A stretch of 16,770 nt of DNA, taken from the NCBI GenBank assembly GCA_964631175.1, contig CAZVWH010000064.1, positions 1 to 16,770 of the forward strand, written 5' to 3'. The notes beneath the pieces are model-generated. The model worked only from the letters and a program-made list of their open reading frames with translations, did not search any database and was not told where the DNA came from. A program made the translations under genes and the position numbers. This stretch comes from CAZVWH01 sp964631175 (GTDB lineage: Bacteria > Planctomycetota > Phycisphaerae > Sedimentisphaerales > Anaerobacaceae). Positions 1 to 6,954 of the stretch are shown here, piece by piece. How positions within the stretch are numbered: position 1 is the stretch's first letter; each line of letters starts with the position of its first letter.

Positions 1-317
1 AAATGCTTTATATAGCTAAAACCCGCCGGCACGAATTTATCCGGGAACTCAAAGGTTGAAAGGTTAAATACTCCCAAGGGCGATATCACCATCTCCAGAC
101 AATTAGCCAGAGCCATAATCCTATTAACAGGTGGATTAAGCGAGCCGATAAGCAGACCGTGATACCCTCTCGTATTGCAGCCGATAACCGTTGATGAAGC
201 ATAGCTGCCAAATTCATTAATCAACAGCCACTCTTTGGTCAATAGCTCATCTATAGACTTGTCATGGATCGATATGGATGCAATCTTTAGACTTTTAGCC
301 TTTTGTAGAGTTAACAA
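1..317 (-). CDS. Glycogen debranching enzyme, N-terminal part (runs off the left edge)
   Basis: About 105 residues of the bacterial/archaeal-type glycogen debranching enzyme N-terminal domain are readable on the minus strand. The family signature is clear: EWLLINEFGSYASSTV, then NTRGYHGLL and a downstream PPVNRIMAL. Family members remove alpha-1,6 branches from glycogen through a C-terminal amylo-alpha-1,6-glucosidase domain, which lies outside this window. No ATG is available in frame; an in-frame TGA lies upstream at 351-353. The best start is TTG at 315-317, preceded by AGGAAG with a 7-base spacer. The gene follows the GH57 gene in the same direction after a gap of about 105 bases, consistent with one glycogen or maltodextrin operon. 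The family call is confident; the start is a reasoned choice. Confidence 0.85.
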   Translation of the reverse strand, partial: MLTLQKAKSLKIASISIHDKSIDELLTKEWLLINEFGSYASSTVIGCNTRGYHGLLIGSLNPPVNRIMALANCLEMVISPLGVFNLSTFEFPDKFVPAGFSYIKH

Positions 318-324
318 AATAATA

Positions 325-330
325 CTTCCT
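325..330 (-). promoter_or_regulatory. Ribosome binding site deciding the TTG start of the debranching enzyme
   Basis: AGGAAG on the minus strand lies 7 bases upstream of TTG at 315-317. It supports a non-ATG start for a frame that has no usable ATG before its conserved domain. Confidence 0.5.
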
Positions 331-422
331 AAATGTTTTACCAATAAAATTCAAGAAACGGAACTGCCTCTGCCGTAAGGCATCCTGTGGAGAGATATCA
401 ACAACGAGTAAGGGTGCCTAAT

Positions 423-1793
423 CTACCGTCTGTTTCTCGAACCGACTCGAGACGGATTAATCAGACGGGTTCTCATTTTGCGCTGCCGCTTAAAAGAGGC
501 ATTTACTTCTTTTCCGTTTTTATGTGGTGAAACACACACCCCCAATTGCCTCTCCGTTGTATGGTCTTTGCTGATTGAAGCTCCATCTGTGACCCTGTTT
601 GCATCTAACAGGGCCGGCCTTACACAGCGATTCTGCAAATTGCCCAGCACATTCATAAAGTTTATATACGAGTCATAAGGAGAATCATACGGATTAAAAT
701 ATTTGTGTACGTCTCCGTCTGCAAAGTACTTAGTGCACATATAGTAGAAATGGTCCGATGCCTGTAATTTCCGCCAGTCAGCGATAATTTTTTCGTCGCC
801 GGTTTTCTTAATTTTACCTTCGAGCCTATATAGCTCGTGGATAGCATTAGATTGCATGGGGTTGCCCAGCCATGAAGAAAGGTCTCTTTCGGTATCGGAC
901 CAGCTTATCACATTCGGCACATCAACCGTGTCGATAGGCTCAAAACTTTGGACTACCTCGCTGGGCGTTCTAAAATCGTTATTCGGATGCCGAAGAACCG
1001 CTTCTGGTAGGTGCCGCATAAAGTTAAATATGCCGGTATCTGCCCATTGGTGTTCGCCTAATGTCTCAAAGTATAGAAATAGATTGACTACATTACCATT
1101 GCCATTGATATTACCTAACCATCGGGCAAACTTTTCTATTGTCAGAGGCCGCTCCGGCCAAACACGGTTGGAAAATCTAAAGGCAACATCGTCACTGAGA
1201 GAATGATTTTTCAGCAGCAGCTTTAGTTTGTCACAACCTTTTGGACGATAGACGAAATCAGGACTTCGTGAACCTAAAATGTGATCCGCTCCTTCGGTTA
1301 TTATTGCATCGAAGCACCCCATAGACTCAATAAGCTCAGCCAAATTGTTATTATATATCAACTCGGTATTCCGAAATACCCGTGGTTTTTGACCGAAAAG
1401 ATGATTGATAGTTTCGATGTGCTTGTTTACCTGTTCTATGAATTCGTCACGTGAGTATAGAAAACTCAGACTATGATAATACGTCTCAGCTAAGAACTCA
1501 ACACAGCCGGTTTCCACCAAGGCGTCAAAAGTGCTTATAACTTCCGGCGAATAGTCATGCAGTTGCTCAAGTAATACTCCGGTTAGGCTGTATGCAACTT
1601 TAAATCTGCCCTTGTACTTGCGAATTATTTCCAGGAGCAAACGGTTAGCCGGCAGGTAATATTTATTTGCTATATTCCTGCAGATGGAAGCATTCTTATA
1701 ATCATCGAAGTACCGGTCGTTGTTGTCAAATGCCGTATAGTGCCTAAGTTGCAATGGCTGATGAACTTGAAAATAAAAACACACCGACGGCAT
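423..1793 (-). CDS. GH57 alpha-amylase-like protein with altered catalytic motif
   Basis: About 456 residues of the GH57 family of amylases and glucanotransferases, of the cytoplasmic type usually encoded beside glycogen synthase and debranching enzyme. The N-terminal HQP motif follows the start (MPSVCFYFQVHQP). GCVEFLAETYYHSL and FRNTELIYNN are present, the latter with the expected nucleophile Glu (residue 144, codon 1362-1364). WSDTERDLSSWLGN lies in the C-terminal half. The fourth motif, expected as DYETFGEH with the acid/base Asp, reads LYFETLGEH, with Tyr 241 (codon TAC, 1071-1073) in place of Asp. Canonical hydrolase activity is therefore doubtful; GH57 amylase-like proteins lacking a catalytic residue are known. 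ATG 1793 is preferred to an in-frame TTG at 1806-1808 because family members start close to the HQP motif; neither has a strong ribosome binding site. The basic tail after about residue 395 looks non-conserved. Confidence 0.88.
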   Translation of the reverse strand: MPSVCFYFQVHQPLQLRHYTAFDNNDRYFDDYKNASICRNIANKYYLPANRLLLEIIRKYKGRFKVAYSLTGVLLEQLHDYSPEVISTFDALVETGCVEFLAETYYHSLSFLYSRDEFIEQVNKHIETINHLFGQKPRVFRNTELIYNNNLAELIESMGCFDAIITEGADHILGSRSPDFVYRPKGCDKLKLLLKNHSLSDDVAFRFSNRVWPERPLTIEKFARWLGNINGNGNVVNLFLYFETLGEHQWADTGIFNFMRHLPEAVLRHPNNDFRTPSEVVQSFEPIDTVDVPNVISWSDTERDLSSWLGNPMQSNAIHELYRLEGKIKKTGDEKIIADWRKLQASDHFYYMCTKYFADGDVHKYFNPYDSPYDSYINFMNVLGNLQNRCVRPALLDANRVTDGASISKDHTTERQLGVCVSPHKNGKEVNASFKRQRKMRTRLINPSRVGSRNRR

Positions 1794-1855
1794 ATTACAA
1801 AAATCCAAAAACTGTTAAATTCGGATATCCACCAAACTAAGCTTTATGCTTTTTA

Positions 1856-3178
1856 TCAGATTGCGACCAGCATTTCTTCGTAGATTTTCGCGCATTTGGC
1901 TGCTGCATCGTTCCATCGAAGTTTGCGTACCTCAAAATTACCGTGACTTCGCAGTGTAACGCCCAACGGTGGATACTTTAGGACTGCTATAATCTTGTTA
2001 GCAATCTCATTTACATCCCAGAAATCAACTTTTAGGGCATGTTTTAGGACCTCCGATACGCCGCTCTGCTTACTTATTATCACAGGCACATCATAGCCTA
2101 AGGCCTCCAGAGGTGCGATACCAAACGGTTCTGATACAGAAGGCATAACATATAGGTCAGCCATTTCATATATCTTTTGAACGTCGTCACCTCGCAGAAA
2201 GCCTGTGAACAGGACTTTGTGGCCGATGCCAAGTCCTGCTGCCATTTCGATTGAGTGATGCATTAAGTCGCCGGAACCTGCTACAACAAATTTCACGTTG
2301 TCCATGACTTCAATGACTTTCTTGGCTGCCGCCAGAAAATACTCAGGCCCTTTCTGCATGGTAATTCGGCCAAGAAACAAGACGACCTTTTCGTTTTTAT
2401 CTATATGTGTATCAGCCAAAGCGGCTCTGGAGTTTTGCTCTACGCCGTTATATACTACTTCAACTTTTTCACCGTTAATTCCATATCTATTGGTTATAAT
2501 TTTGCGGGTGTAGTTGCTAACTGCAATGACTTTATTTGCCTGCTCCATACCCATTCGCTCTATATCATAAATCATCTGGTTGACATGCTCACCACTACGG
2601 TCGAATTCTGTCGAGTGCACATGTATAATCAGCGGTTTTCCGCTCATTGCCGCCACTGCAACTGCCGCAGGATAGGTCATCCAGTCATGTGCATGAACGA
2701 TGTCAAACTCCTCATCTTTGGCCAATTCTGTGGCAATGGTGGCATAACGGTGAACCTCGGCATACATATTACTGCTGTAATCGATTCCTCCGATAAACTG
2801 GCTGGCTGCAGTAACACTGCCATGCTTTCCGTGTTTTTTTTGTAAGATTTCTTCGATTTGCTGCCGGTAAACATCAGGGCTTGAATAAGGCTGAAGCAGT
2901 GAGTCAATAGTGCGAAACTTTACATTTTTTATCTCTTCGCTCTTGGCTACTGATGTGGCTTTCTGAGAACTGGGTGTCAACAGCTTAACGTGGGTTGTAT
3001 ATTTACTCTCGACCATTTTTGGCAAAACAAAAGTTACTTTTATGCCGAGCTGTTCCATCGCCTTGGTGAGCCCGTAACATGCCGTACCGAGACCACCGCT
3101 GATAAACGGAGGAAACTCCCACCCCAACATGAAAACTTTTAAATTTCCCCCCCTCGATTTGTTATAATTATCTGCCAT
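1856..3178 (-). CDS. GT-B glycosyltransferase, glycogen-synthase type (GT4/GT5-like)
   Basis: A 440-residue two-domain GT-B retaining glycosyltransferase. The N-terminal domain starts KVFMLGWEFPP and has the donor-binding loop GGLGT (residues 28-32), then HAHDWMTYPA and HVHSTEF. The C-terminal domain (about 260-400) has FLGRITMQKG, VVAGSGD and the EX7E motif (Glu350 and Glu358 in SEPFGIAPLEALG) that binds the nucleotide sugar. Position upstream of GH57 and debranching enzyme genes points to alpha-glucan chain elongation from ADP- or UDP-glucose, probably in the cytoplasm; the donor cannot be read from sequence. ATG 3178 is the first start of the frame; a G-rich run lies inside the gene about 16 bases before Met17 and is too far away to serve that codon. 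It is probably the first gene of the operon, with about 60 bases to the next. A sucrose or trehalose-type GT4 enzyme is an alternative. Confidence 0.86.
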   Translation of the reverse strand: MADNYNKSRGGNLKVFMLGWEFPPFISGGLGTACYGLTKAMEQLGIKVTFVLPKMVESKYTTHVKLLTPSSQKATSVAKSEEIKNVKFRTIDSLLQPYSSPDVYRQQIEEILQKKHGKHGSVTAASQFIGGIDYSSNMYAEVHRYATIATELAKDEEFDIVHAHDWMTYPAAVAVAAMSGKPLIIHVHSTEFDRSGEHVNQMIYDIERMGMEQANKVIAVSNYTRKIITNRYGINGEKVEVVYNGVEQNSRAALADTHIDKNEKVVLFLGRITMQKGPEYFLAAAKKVIEVMDNVKFVVAGSGDLMHHSIEMAAGLGIGHKVLFTGFLRGDDVQKIYEMADLYVMPSVSEPFGIAPLEALGYDVPVIISKQSGVSEVLKHALKVDFWDVNEIANKIIAVLKYPPLGVTLRSHGNFEVRKLRWNDAAAKCAKIYEEMLVAI

Positions 3179-4105
3179 TCTAAGAGTATATCGCCAGTAA
3201 ATACAACTTTATCCGTAGTAACCACGTACCTCGATAATTACACTATGAGGCACTGCATTTTCACATTGCTGTTGCCGCTGTTATCGGCAATAAGTAATAG
3301 TAACATTAACAATCCAGTGACAAAAAATTCTTTGCTTTAATACTAACAGCGCAACCTAACAGTGTAAAACTTAATTTTTCTACTAAAATCCAAAACTTCC
3401 CTGCTTTCGCAGGACTAATCTTGTCCCCGTAAATACTGGGATCAGAAACAACATCGAATAACCAAAACTCAAATTTGTATAATGGTAATTGGTTCGATTG
3501 TTATGCTAATCAATAAACAGTTACTCAGATTTTGAATCTTTCGGCTTCGCTCAGAGCTTGCCGAAGGGACAATCTTATTTAGAATTTTGTCGCCATCCCG
3601 GTTTATCTGAGGTCCATTGATACGACACGCCGGGTCAACGGACTCACTTGGTACTGACGCATTCGGATCTTAAATTCTAACTCAATTAATACAATTATTT
3701 ATACAGTAAGATGTTGTAATCACTGAGCATCATTATATTATGCAGCGGTATCAGCCTTTACTATATAAATCGGATTTTCTGCTATCCTAATTTTAACAAA
3801 TTTTACCCAAAAAATCGGTTTTTAAGCTAATATTTAAAATTTTATAGGTCGTTTTCAGTCAAATAAAAATATTGAACTCCATACTCGCATTTTGTATCTA
3901 ATCAACATTTCATTAAATACACGGTATTAGACGAATATGTGTTATCTTGACTTTAGCCGATAACAATTGAAGACAAATTGCTAAATATATTAGAGCAACA
4001 ACTCTAAAGTAACCCGTTCCACAGTATAAAGATAGAAATGGCTTCTTTCAAATAAGGTTGCTGCTAACGTAAGATATGAAAACAAAATATTAGTTTATAA
4101 CCAGC
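3179..4105. other. Gene-free stretch upstream of the glycogen cluster
   Basis: No convincing reading frame, tRNA or rRNA was seen in these roughly 930 bases. The DNA is AT-rich with many stops in all frames. It must hold the promoter of the glycosyltransferase gene, but no clear -35/-10 pair was found near 3178. The one structured element is the small stem-loop at 3538-3570. The length and lack of coding signal suggest a decayed gene or a repeat graveyard. Confidence 0.5.
3538..3570. repeat. Short palindromic dispersed-type repeat (CCTTCGGCAAGCTC type)
   Basis: TTCGGC (3540-3545) pairs with GCCGAA (3560-3565) around a loop containing GCTCAGAGC. The word resembles the CCTTCGACAAGCTCAGG family of dispersed repeats found in many bacterial genomes. 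Related words occur near 15328-15372 and 15892-15899 in this window. Confidence 0.5.
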
Positions 4106-4291
4106 TTATAAATCCTGAGCCCGAACTGTGCTGCGACGGTTGGCTTTGGCTCGGGCAATGGCATTATCCAGTAAATTATAGACAGCATTATTGATGGCAT
4201 CAACGGATTCAGAAGCAGTCATCATTTTTTTGCTTTTAATGTGGGTTTTAACCTTGCTGGTTACAATTAAAGAATCTCTTTTTTTGGCCAT
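4106..4291 (-). CDS. Bacterial histone, single histone fold, 61 residues
   Basis: A 61-residue basic protein starting MAKKRDSLIVTSKVKTHI. It fits the single-histone-fold pattern: short helix 1 (VTSKVKTHIKSK), long amphipathic helix 2 (about residues 26-50, SESVDAINNAVYNLL then DNAIARAKANR), then the loop-and-cap motif RRSTVRAQDL at the C-terminus. That motif matches the R-x-T-V-x-x-x-D signature of archaeal histones and of the short bacterial histones studied in Bdellovibrio. Helix 3 is nearly absent, as in the bacterial forms. The likely role is dimeric DNA binding in the nucleoid. The start is fixed by a strong Shine-Dalgarno site (AGGGAGG, 6-base spacer); the frame extends upstream but without such a site. 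It stands alone, divergent from the DUF2007-like gene with about 500 bases between. The family is inferred from motifs, and a histone-like DUF could be the database name. Confidence 0.8.
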   Translation of the reverse strand: MAKKRDSLIVTSKVKTHIKSKKMMTASESVDAINNAVYNLLDNAIARAKANRRSTVRAQDL

Positions 4292-4297
4292 ATAAAA

Positions 4298-4304
4298 CCT
4301 CCCT
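4298..4304 (-). promoter_or_regulatory. Strong ribosome binding site of the histone gene
   Basis: AGGGAGG on the minus strand, 6 bases before ATG 4291. It decides this start over the longer upstream frame and is among the strongest such sites in the window, suggesting high expression. Confidence 0.75.
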
Positions 4305-4509
4305 GTTAAAAACATAATCTCACTTGTCCGGTTTCTATTCCTTGAAACCAGCATATTATTAATAACTACTTAATTAAATATAATGAATAGATTTTGCAAT
4401 AAAAAAATACTCAAAAAATGAATTTTTCTATTCTGAGGCTTAAAAATCCCCAAAAACATAGATCTAACCGATAAATAATACCAATCCTAAAAAATTTCAC
4501 GCTGTTGTT

Positions 4510-4648
4510 GGACAACCCACCAACCTTACTCCGCCGACTTTGCTCTTGCAAAGCGACTCCGCAAAGGCGAGTAAATTGGTGAGCTAAACATAAGATATAT
4601 ATGGTCTTGTAATAGAACCAAATATACGGACACAGCACATTTATTTAG
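4510..4648 (-). repeat. MITE-like dispersed repeat, copy A
   Basis: Read on the minus strand, 4646 down to 4599 matches the plus strand 8244-8290 at about 41 of 48 positions with one gap, including AAATAAATGTGCT and ATTACAAG. Read on the plus strand, the part from GTGAGCTAAA (4579) to about 4648 also matches 8325-8395 more loosely. The left portion (4510-4575) differs from copy B. The left boundary is approximate. Confidence 0.55.
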
Positions 4649-4786
4649 TTTGAACTATATAAGTTTTCTCTTACTGGCGGTAATTTTTAATAATTTAAAT
4701 AATTTAGGTGTATTATTTTGACGAAAATACCTCAGCGGGTGATTGTATATGGTCAATCTCTACGACTGCATGATAAGTTTATTGCG

Positions 4787-4792
4787 AGGAGA
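4787..4792 (+). promoter_or_regulatory. Ribosome binding site deciding the start of the DUF2007-like gene
   Basis: AGGAGA lies 4 bases before ATG 4797. It favours this ATG over the upstream in-frame start codons. Confidence 0.6.
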
Positions 4793-4796
4793 TAAA

Positions 4797-5123
4797 ATGA
4801 CAAAGCGTCCCAAAAAAAACCAAAAATCACAGTCAAAATTGAAAGATTTTGTGGTTGTTGCTTTCGCTGATGACATGGACAAGGCCAGAGAGTATGAAAC
4901 TCTATTGAGAGTCAATGATATCCCCACTGTTGTTAGGGAGCAGTTCGACCAATCAATAGGCGTAAGGAGTGTTGCTGTAATGGTTCCTGAGGATTGCCTT
5001 GATGAAGCCCACGTAGTAATCGAATCGCAAGATGCTTACGACGACTTCTATGATTTTGCTGTGGAGGACGAAAACGAGATTGAATCCGATTTCGAAAGCA
5101 ACTTCTTCGAGGACGACTTTTAA
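4797..5123 (+). CDS. DUF2007-like small acidic protein
   Basis: A 108-residue protein. Residues 1-18 are lysine-rich and polar. Residues 19-75 fit the DUF2007 pattern of a small alpha/beta signalling-like domain: DFVVVAFADDMDKAREYETL, LLRVNDIPTVVRE, then VRSVAVMVPEDCLDEAHVVIE. The last 30 residues are strongly acidic and aromatic (DDFYDFAVEDENE, then ESNFFEDDF). The function of DUF2007 proteins is not established; they are proposed to be signal-transducing or regulatory. ATG 4797 has AGGAGA just upstream; an in-frame TTG at 4743 and ATGs between lack such a site. It is followed after 99 bases by the arginine-rich protein gene in the same direction, possibly co-transcribed. The domain call is moderate. 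Confidence 0.7.
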   Translation: MTKRPKKNQKSQSKLKDFVVVAFADDMDKAREYETLLRVNDIPTVVREQFDQSIGVRSVAVMVPEDCLDEAHVVIESQDAYDDFYDFAVEDENEIESDFESNFFEDDF

Positions 5124-5222
5124 CGATCAGCGGATTTTTGAGCGAACAAGGTTGGCGTGATATTAAATATTTTAGTAAAGCCGTAAGGCTTACAAAATAC
5201 ACATTTAGCAGGCTGACTATAT

Positions 5223-5600
5223 ATGCATAAAGAACATTTCAGTGAGCGGCGTAGCGGTAAAGATCGCAGACAAAACGTCATTGACAGACGATTAGGTCTT
5301 GACCTTAATCGAGGCCCTGGAAGACGCCTAACCGACGAGCGAAAGTCTGCTGAAGAAGGCCAAATGTCCGATGAGCAATTTGAGTTTCTGATGGCCATTC
5401 ATGAGTACAAGGATAAGAATACAAGGCCATTTCCGAGCTGGACTGAGGTACTTGAGGTAATGAAGGCATTGGGCTACCGCAAAGTTGCCGAGCCGCAATC
5501 GCTTACACAAACTGGAAAGGATTCCAAACGCAATAAGGCGTATCTGAAAAGTCAAGAAACCAGCAAAACCAGCTCAAGTAGCAAAATAAATCCTTCTTAA
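5223..5600 (+). CDS. Arginine-rich small protein of unknown function
   Basis: A 125-residue protein. The N-terminal 40 residues are rich in paired arginines (SERRSGKDRRQ, IDRRLGLD, GPGRRLTDERK), a pattern often found next to PilZ domains, although no PilZ domain is present. Residues 48-88 form the only globular-looking part (FEFLMAIHEYKDKN, then PFPSWTEVLEVMKALGYRKV), which resembles a small winged-helix or helical module. I recall similar segments in planctomycete hypothetical proteins but cannot name a family. The C-terminal tail is Ser/Lys-rich and probably disordered. ATG 5223 has only a weak ribosome binding site. The Ser/Lys tail, basic N-terminus and lack of membrane segments suggest a cytoplasmic, perhaps nucleic-acid-binding, protein; this is inference. 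Confidence 0.6.
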   Translation: MHKEHFSERRSGKDRRQNVIDRRLGLDLNRGPGRRLTDERKSAEEGQMSDEQFEFLMAIHEYKDKNTRPFPSWTEVLEVMKALGYRKVAEPQSLTQTGKDSKRNKAYLKSQETSKTSSSSKINPS

Positions 5601-6365
5601 CATTACAACAAAGGCAGAATCTCTGCGTAAACTTTGATACCAATCAAAGAAACTTTGTGGCCTCAATTCGTTCCGTAACATTCTACGAGACTGTCTTGAT
5701 GCCTTTGAGAAAGCTCAGTCGAGTCGTAGCTAAACGGGAATTAAAATATAAAAATAAGGTAACCGTTCACGCAGAAAATAAGGCGTTTTTGTGTCATTGC
5801 GAGGCCTTTAGGCCGAAGCAATCTCAAAAACGTACGATTTTAGATTGCTTCGCTTCGCTCGCAATGACAAAAATGCGGTTTCCCCGTGAACGCTTACAAA
5901 ATAAGATCATTCGTTTATAAAACTCAACCTCTAACAAACTAAAGCTGCTAACAATCGCTGACCACTCAGATCGTGGTTTTTATAAAAATTTGGGTCCAAT
6001 TCATTCTATAAATCCTATTTAGTCCGAAAATAACTCCATCTTCGGTTAGTTAAAGTTATAGTGGTAGGAATTCTGAGCATCACTGGCGGATTCTTATTCA
6101 TTACTCTTGACTTTATAGAATGGATATGTTAATCTATTTTAACTTCATGGAGGACAGAGCCAAGATTTTGGCTTCTTTAAATTCCGGTTTTTTTTCAATA
6201 GAAAAGCTACGAAGAAAGCATTTTGTTCATTGAGTTATATAGGTCGCTGATTCTTTTATACTGGTAGAGCAAGAGGCAAATACGCTTATCATATAAAGCG
6301 ATGATAGTCGTAGCCGGTAAAATCGATCAAACCTGTATGTGTTGATAGCGGAAAGGCATTGAAAA
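5601..6365. other. Long spacer with an inverted-repeat element
   Basis: About 765 bases without a supported gene. It holds the palindromic element at 5759-5897 and a weak stem-loop AGCCAA/TTGGCT at 6158-6173 followed by TTCTTT. A possible promoter is TTGACT (6107-6112) with TAATCT at 6130-6135 (17-base spacing, imperfect -10), 230 bases before the lipoprotein gene. The frame at 5657-5920 is a translation of the repeat and is not a gene. Confidence 0.45.
5759..5897. repeat. Palindromic element with 13-bp terminal inverted repeats (GTCATTGCGAG family)
   Basis: Terminal inverted repeats of 13 bases with one mismatch lie at 5759-5771 and 5885-5897. Inside are perfect inverted words GTCATTGCGAG (5793-5803) and CTCGCAATGAC (5858-5868), and GAAGCAATCT pairing with AGATTGCTTC. 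The core resembles the widespread dispersed repeat of many bacterial genomes whose translation reads like CHCEA...LDCFASLAMT. No transposase is present, so it would be a non-autonomous or REP-like element. Confidence 0.8.
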
Positions 6366-6737
6366 ATGAAAAATAGATTTAATGCAAAAAGGTTCAACTT
6401 ATGGACAGCGTTAGCTTGGCTTTTTGTTGCAACCAGCTTGGTTTTTGCCGGCTGCAGCAAGCAAATCGCCGGCATTAAGGAGAACCAGGTTAAGATGCAA
6501 AACATAGTGCAGGCTCAATATCAGCAGATAGCAGCCGATGCGGCGCGAATAGAAGACGTTGCTGAGGCTGTAAATAGTGTTAAGCAGAAACAAACTGTAG
6601 TGCAAGAGCAGATTACAACTTTGCAAAGTGACAATCAATTGTTACGCGAGCAGATGATAACTATGCTCACGCAGTTTAAAGAGCAGCTCACCCAGATCAG
6701 TACACGAATCAGCTCGTCAGAAATGGCGAGAAAATGA
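6366..6737 (+). CDS. Small coiled-coil lipoprotein
   Basis: A 123-residue protein with a basic N-terminus (MKNRFNAKRFN), a hydrophobic segment (about residues 12-28) and a lipobox-like FAGC, giving a predicted lipidated Cys30; Phe at -3 is less usual than Leu. Residues 35-118 are polar with heptad-like spacing of hydrophobics (IKENQVKMQNIVQAQYQQIA, then VVQEQITTLQSDNQLLREQM), typical of a long coiled coil. It resembles Lpp-like or YbgF-N-terminal trimeric stalks in form only. It probably sits in the periplasmic or outer membrane leaflet. A GGAAAGG site lies 9 bases before the ATG. It stands alone, convergent with the PIN-TRAM gene. No specific family is recognised. Confidence 0.75.
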   Translation: MKNRFNAKRFNLWTALAWLFVATSLVFAGCSKQIAGIKENQVKMQNIVQAQYQQIAADAARIEDVAEAVNSVKQKQTVVQEQITTLQSDNQLLREQMITMLTQFKEQLTQISTRISSSEMARK

Positions 6738-6954
6738 AGCTTCAACTGCAAAGTTTGGCGAATAAGTTTAATATTGGATATTGATCTATATGCAGAAAGG
6801 AATCGAACCGCTAAATTTACACGTACAAATTTGAAACATTCTTCTATCCTGATCCACGGTTGCTGAGTAGCATATCGTTTTCTATTTCTTTGATATTCAA
6901 TGAGCCTGTTTCTATTGGTTTCCTATCGATTAGCCAGTTGCTTCCACTTGAATT

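Larger units (their letters stand above)
4292..4796. other. Divergent spacer between histone and DUF2007-like genes
   Basis: About 500 AT-rich bases that should hold two divergent promoters. The right half carries a MITE-like repeat copy (about 4510-4648). TTGACG at 4718-4723 is a possible -35 box for the plus-strand gene, but no good -10 hexamer lies at 16-18 bases from it. No gene is supported; the frame at 4411-4638 on the minus strand runs across the repeat and has no homology signal. Confidence 0.45.

Noticed and set aside
4411..4638. 75-residue minus-strand frame between histone and DUF2007-like genes
   Set aside because: It runs across MITE-like copy A and has no ribosome binding site or recognised domain.
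5657..5920. 87-residue plus-strand frame with CHCEAFRPKQSQK
   Set aside because: It is a translation of the palindromic repeat at 5759-5897; such spurious frames are typical of this repeat family. No ribosome binding site.
6147..6233. Short frame MEDRAKILASLNSGFF of 28 residues
   Set aside because: No ribosome binding site, very short, and no homology recognised; left as spacer.
6240..6300. GGTAGAGCA word like a tRNA D-loop
   Set aside because: No AGCTCAG-type partner and no T-arm at the right distance.
6270..6365. Possible riboswitch upstream of the lipoprotein gene
   Set aside because: I compared it with the c-di-GMP-I type by eye and the core motifs did not fit; a covariance search would be needed to support any class.
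6781..6860. Possible tRNA T-arm on the minus strand (CGGTTCGATTCC)
   Set aside because: The T-stem does not pair and no D-arm, anticodon stem or acceptor stem can be built around it.
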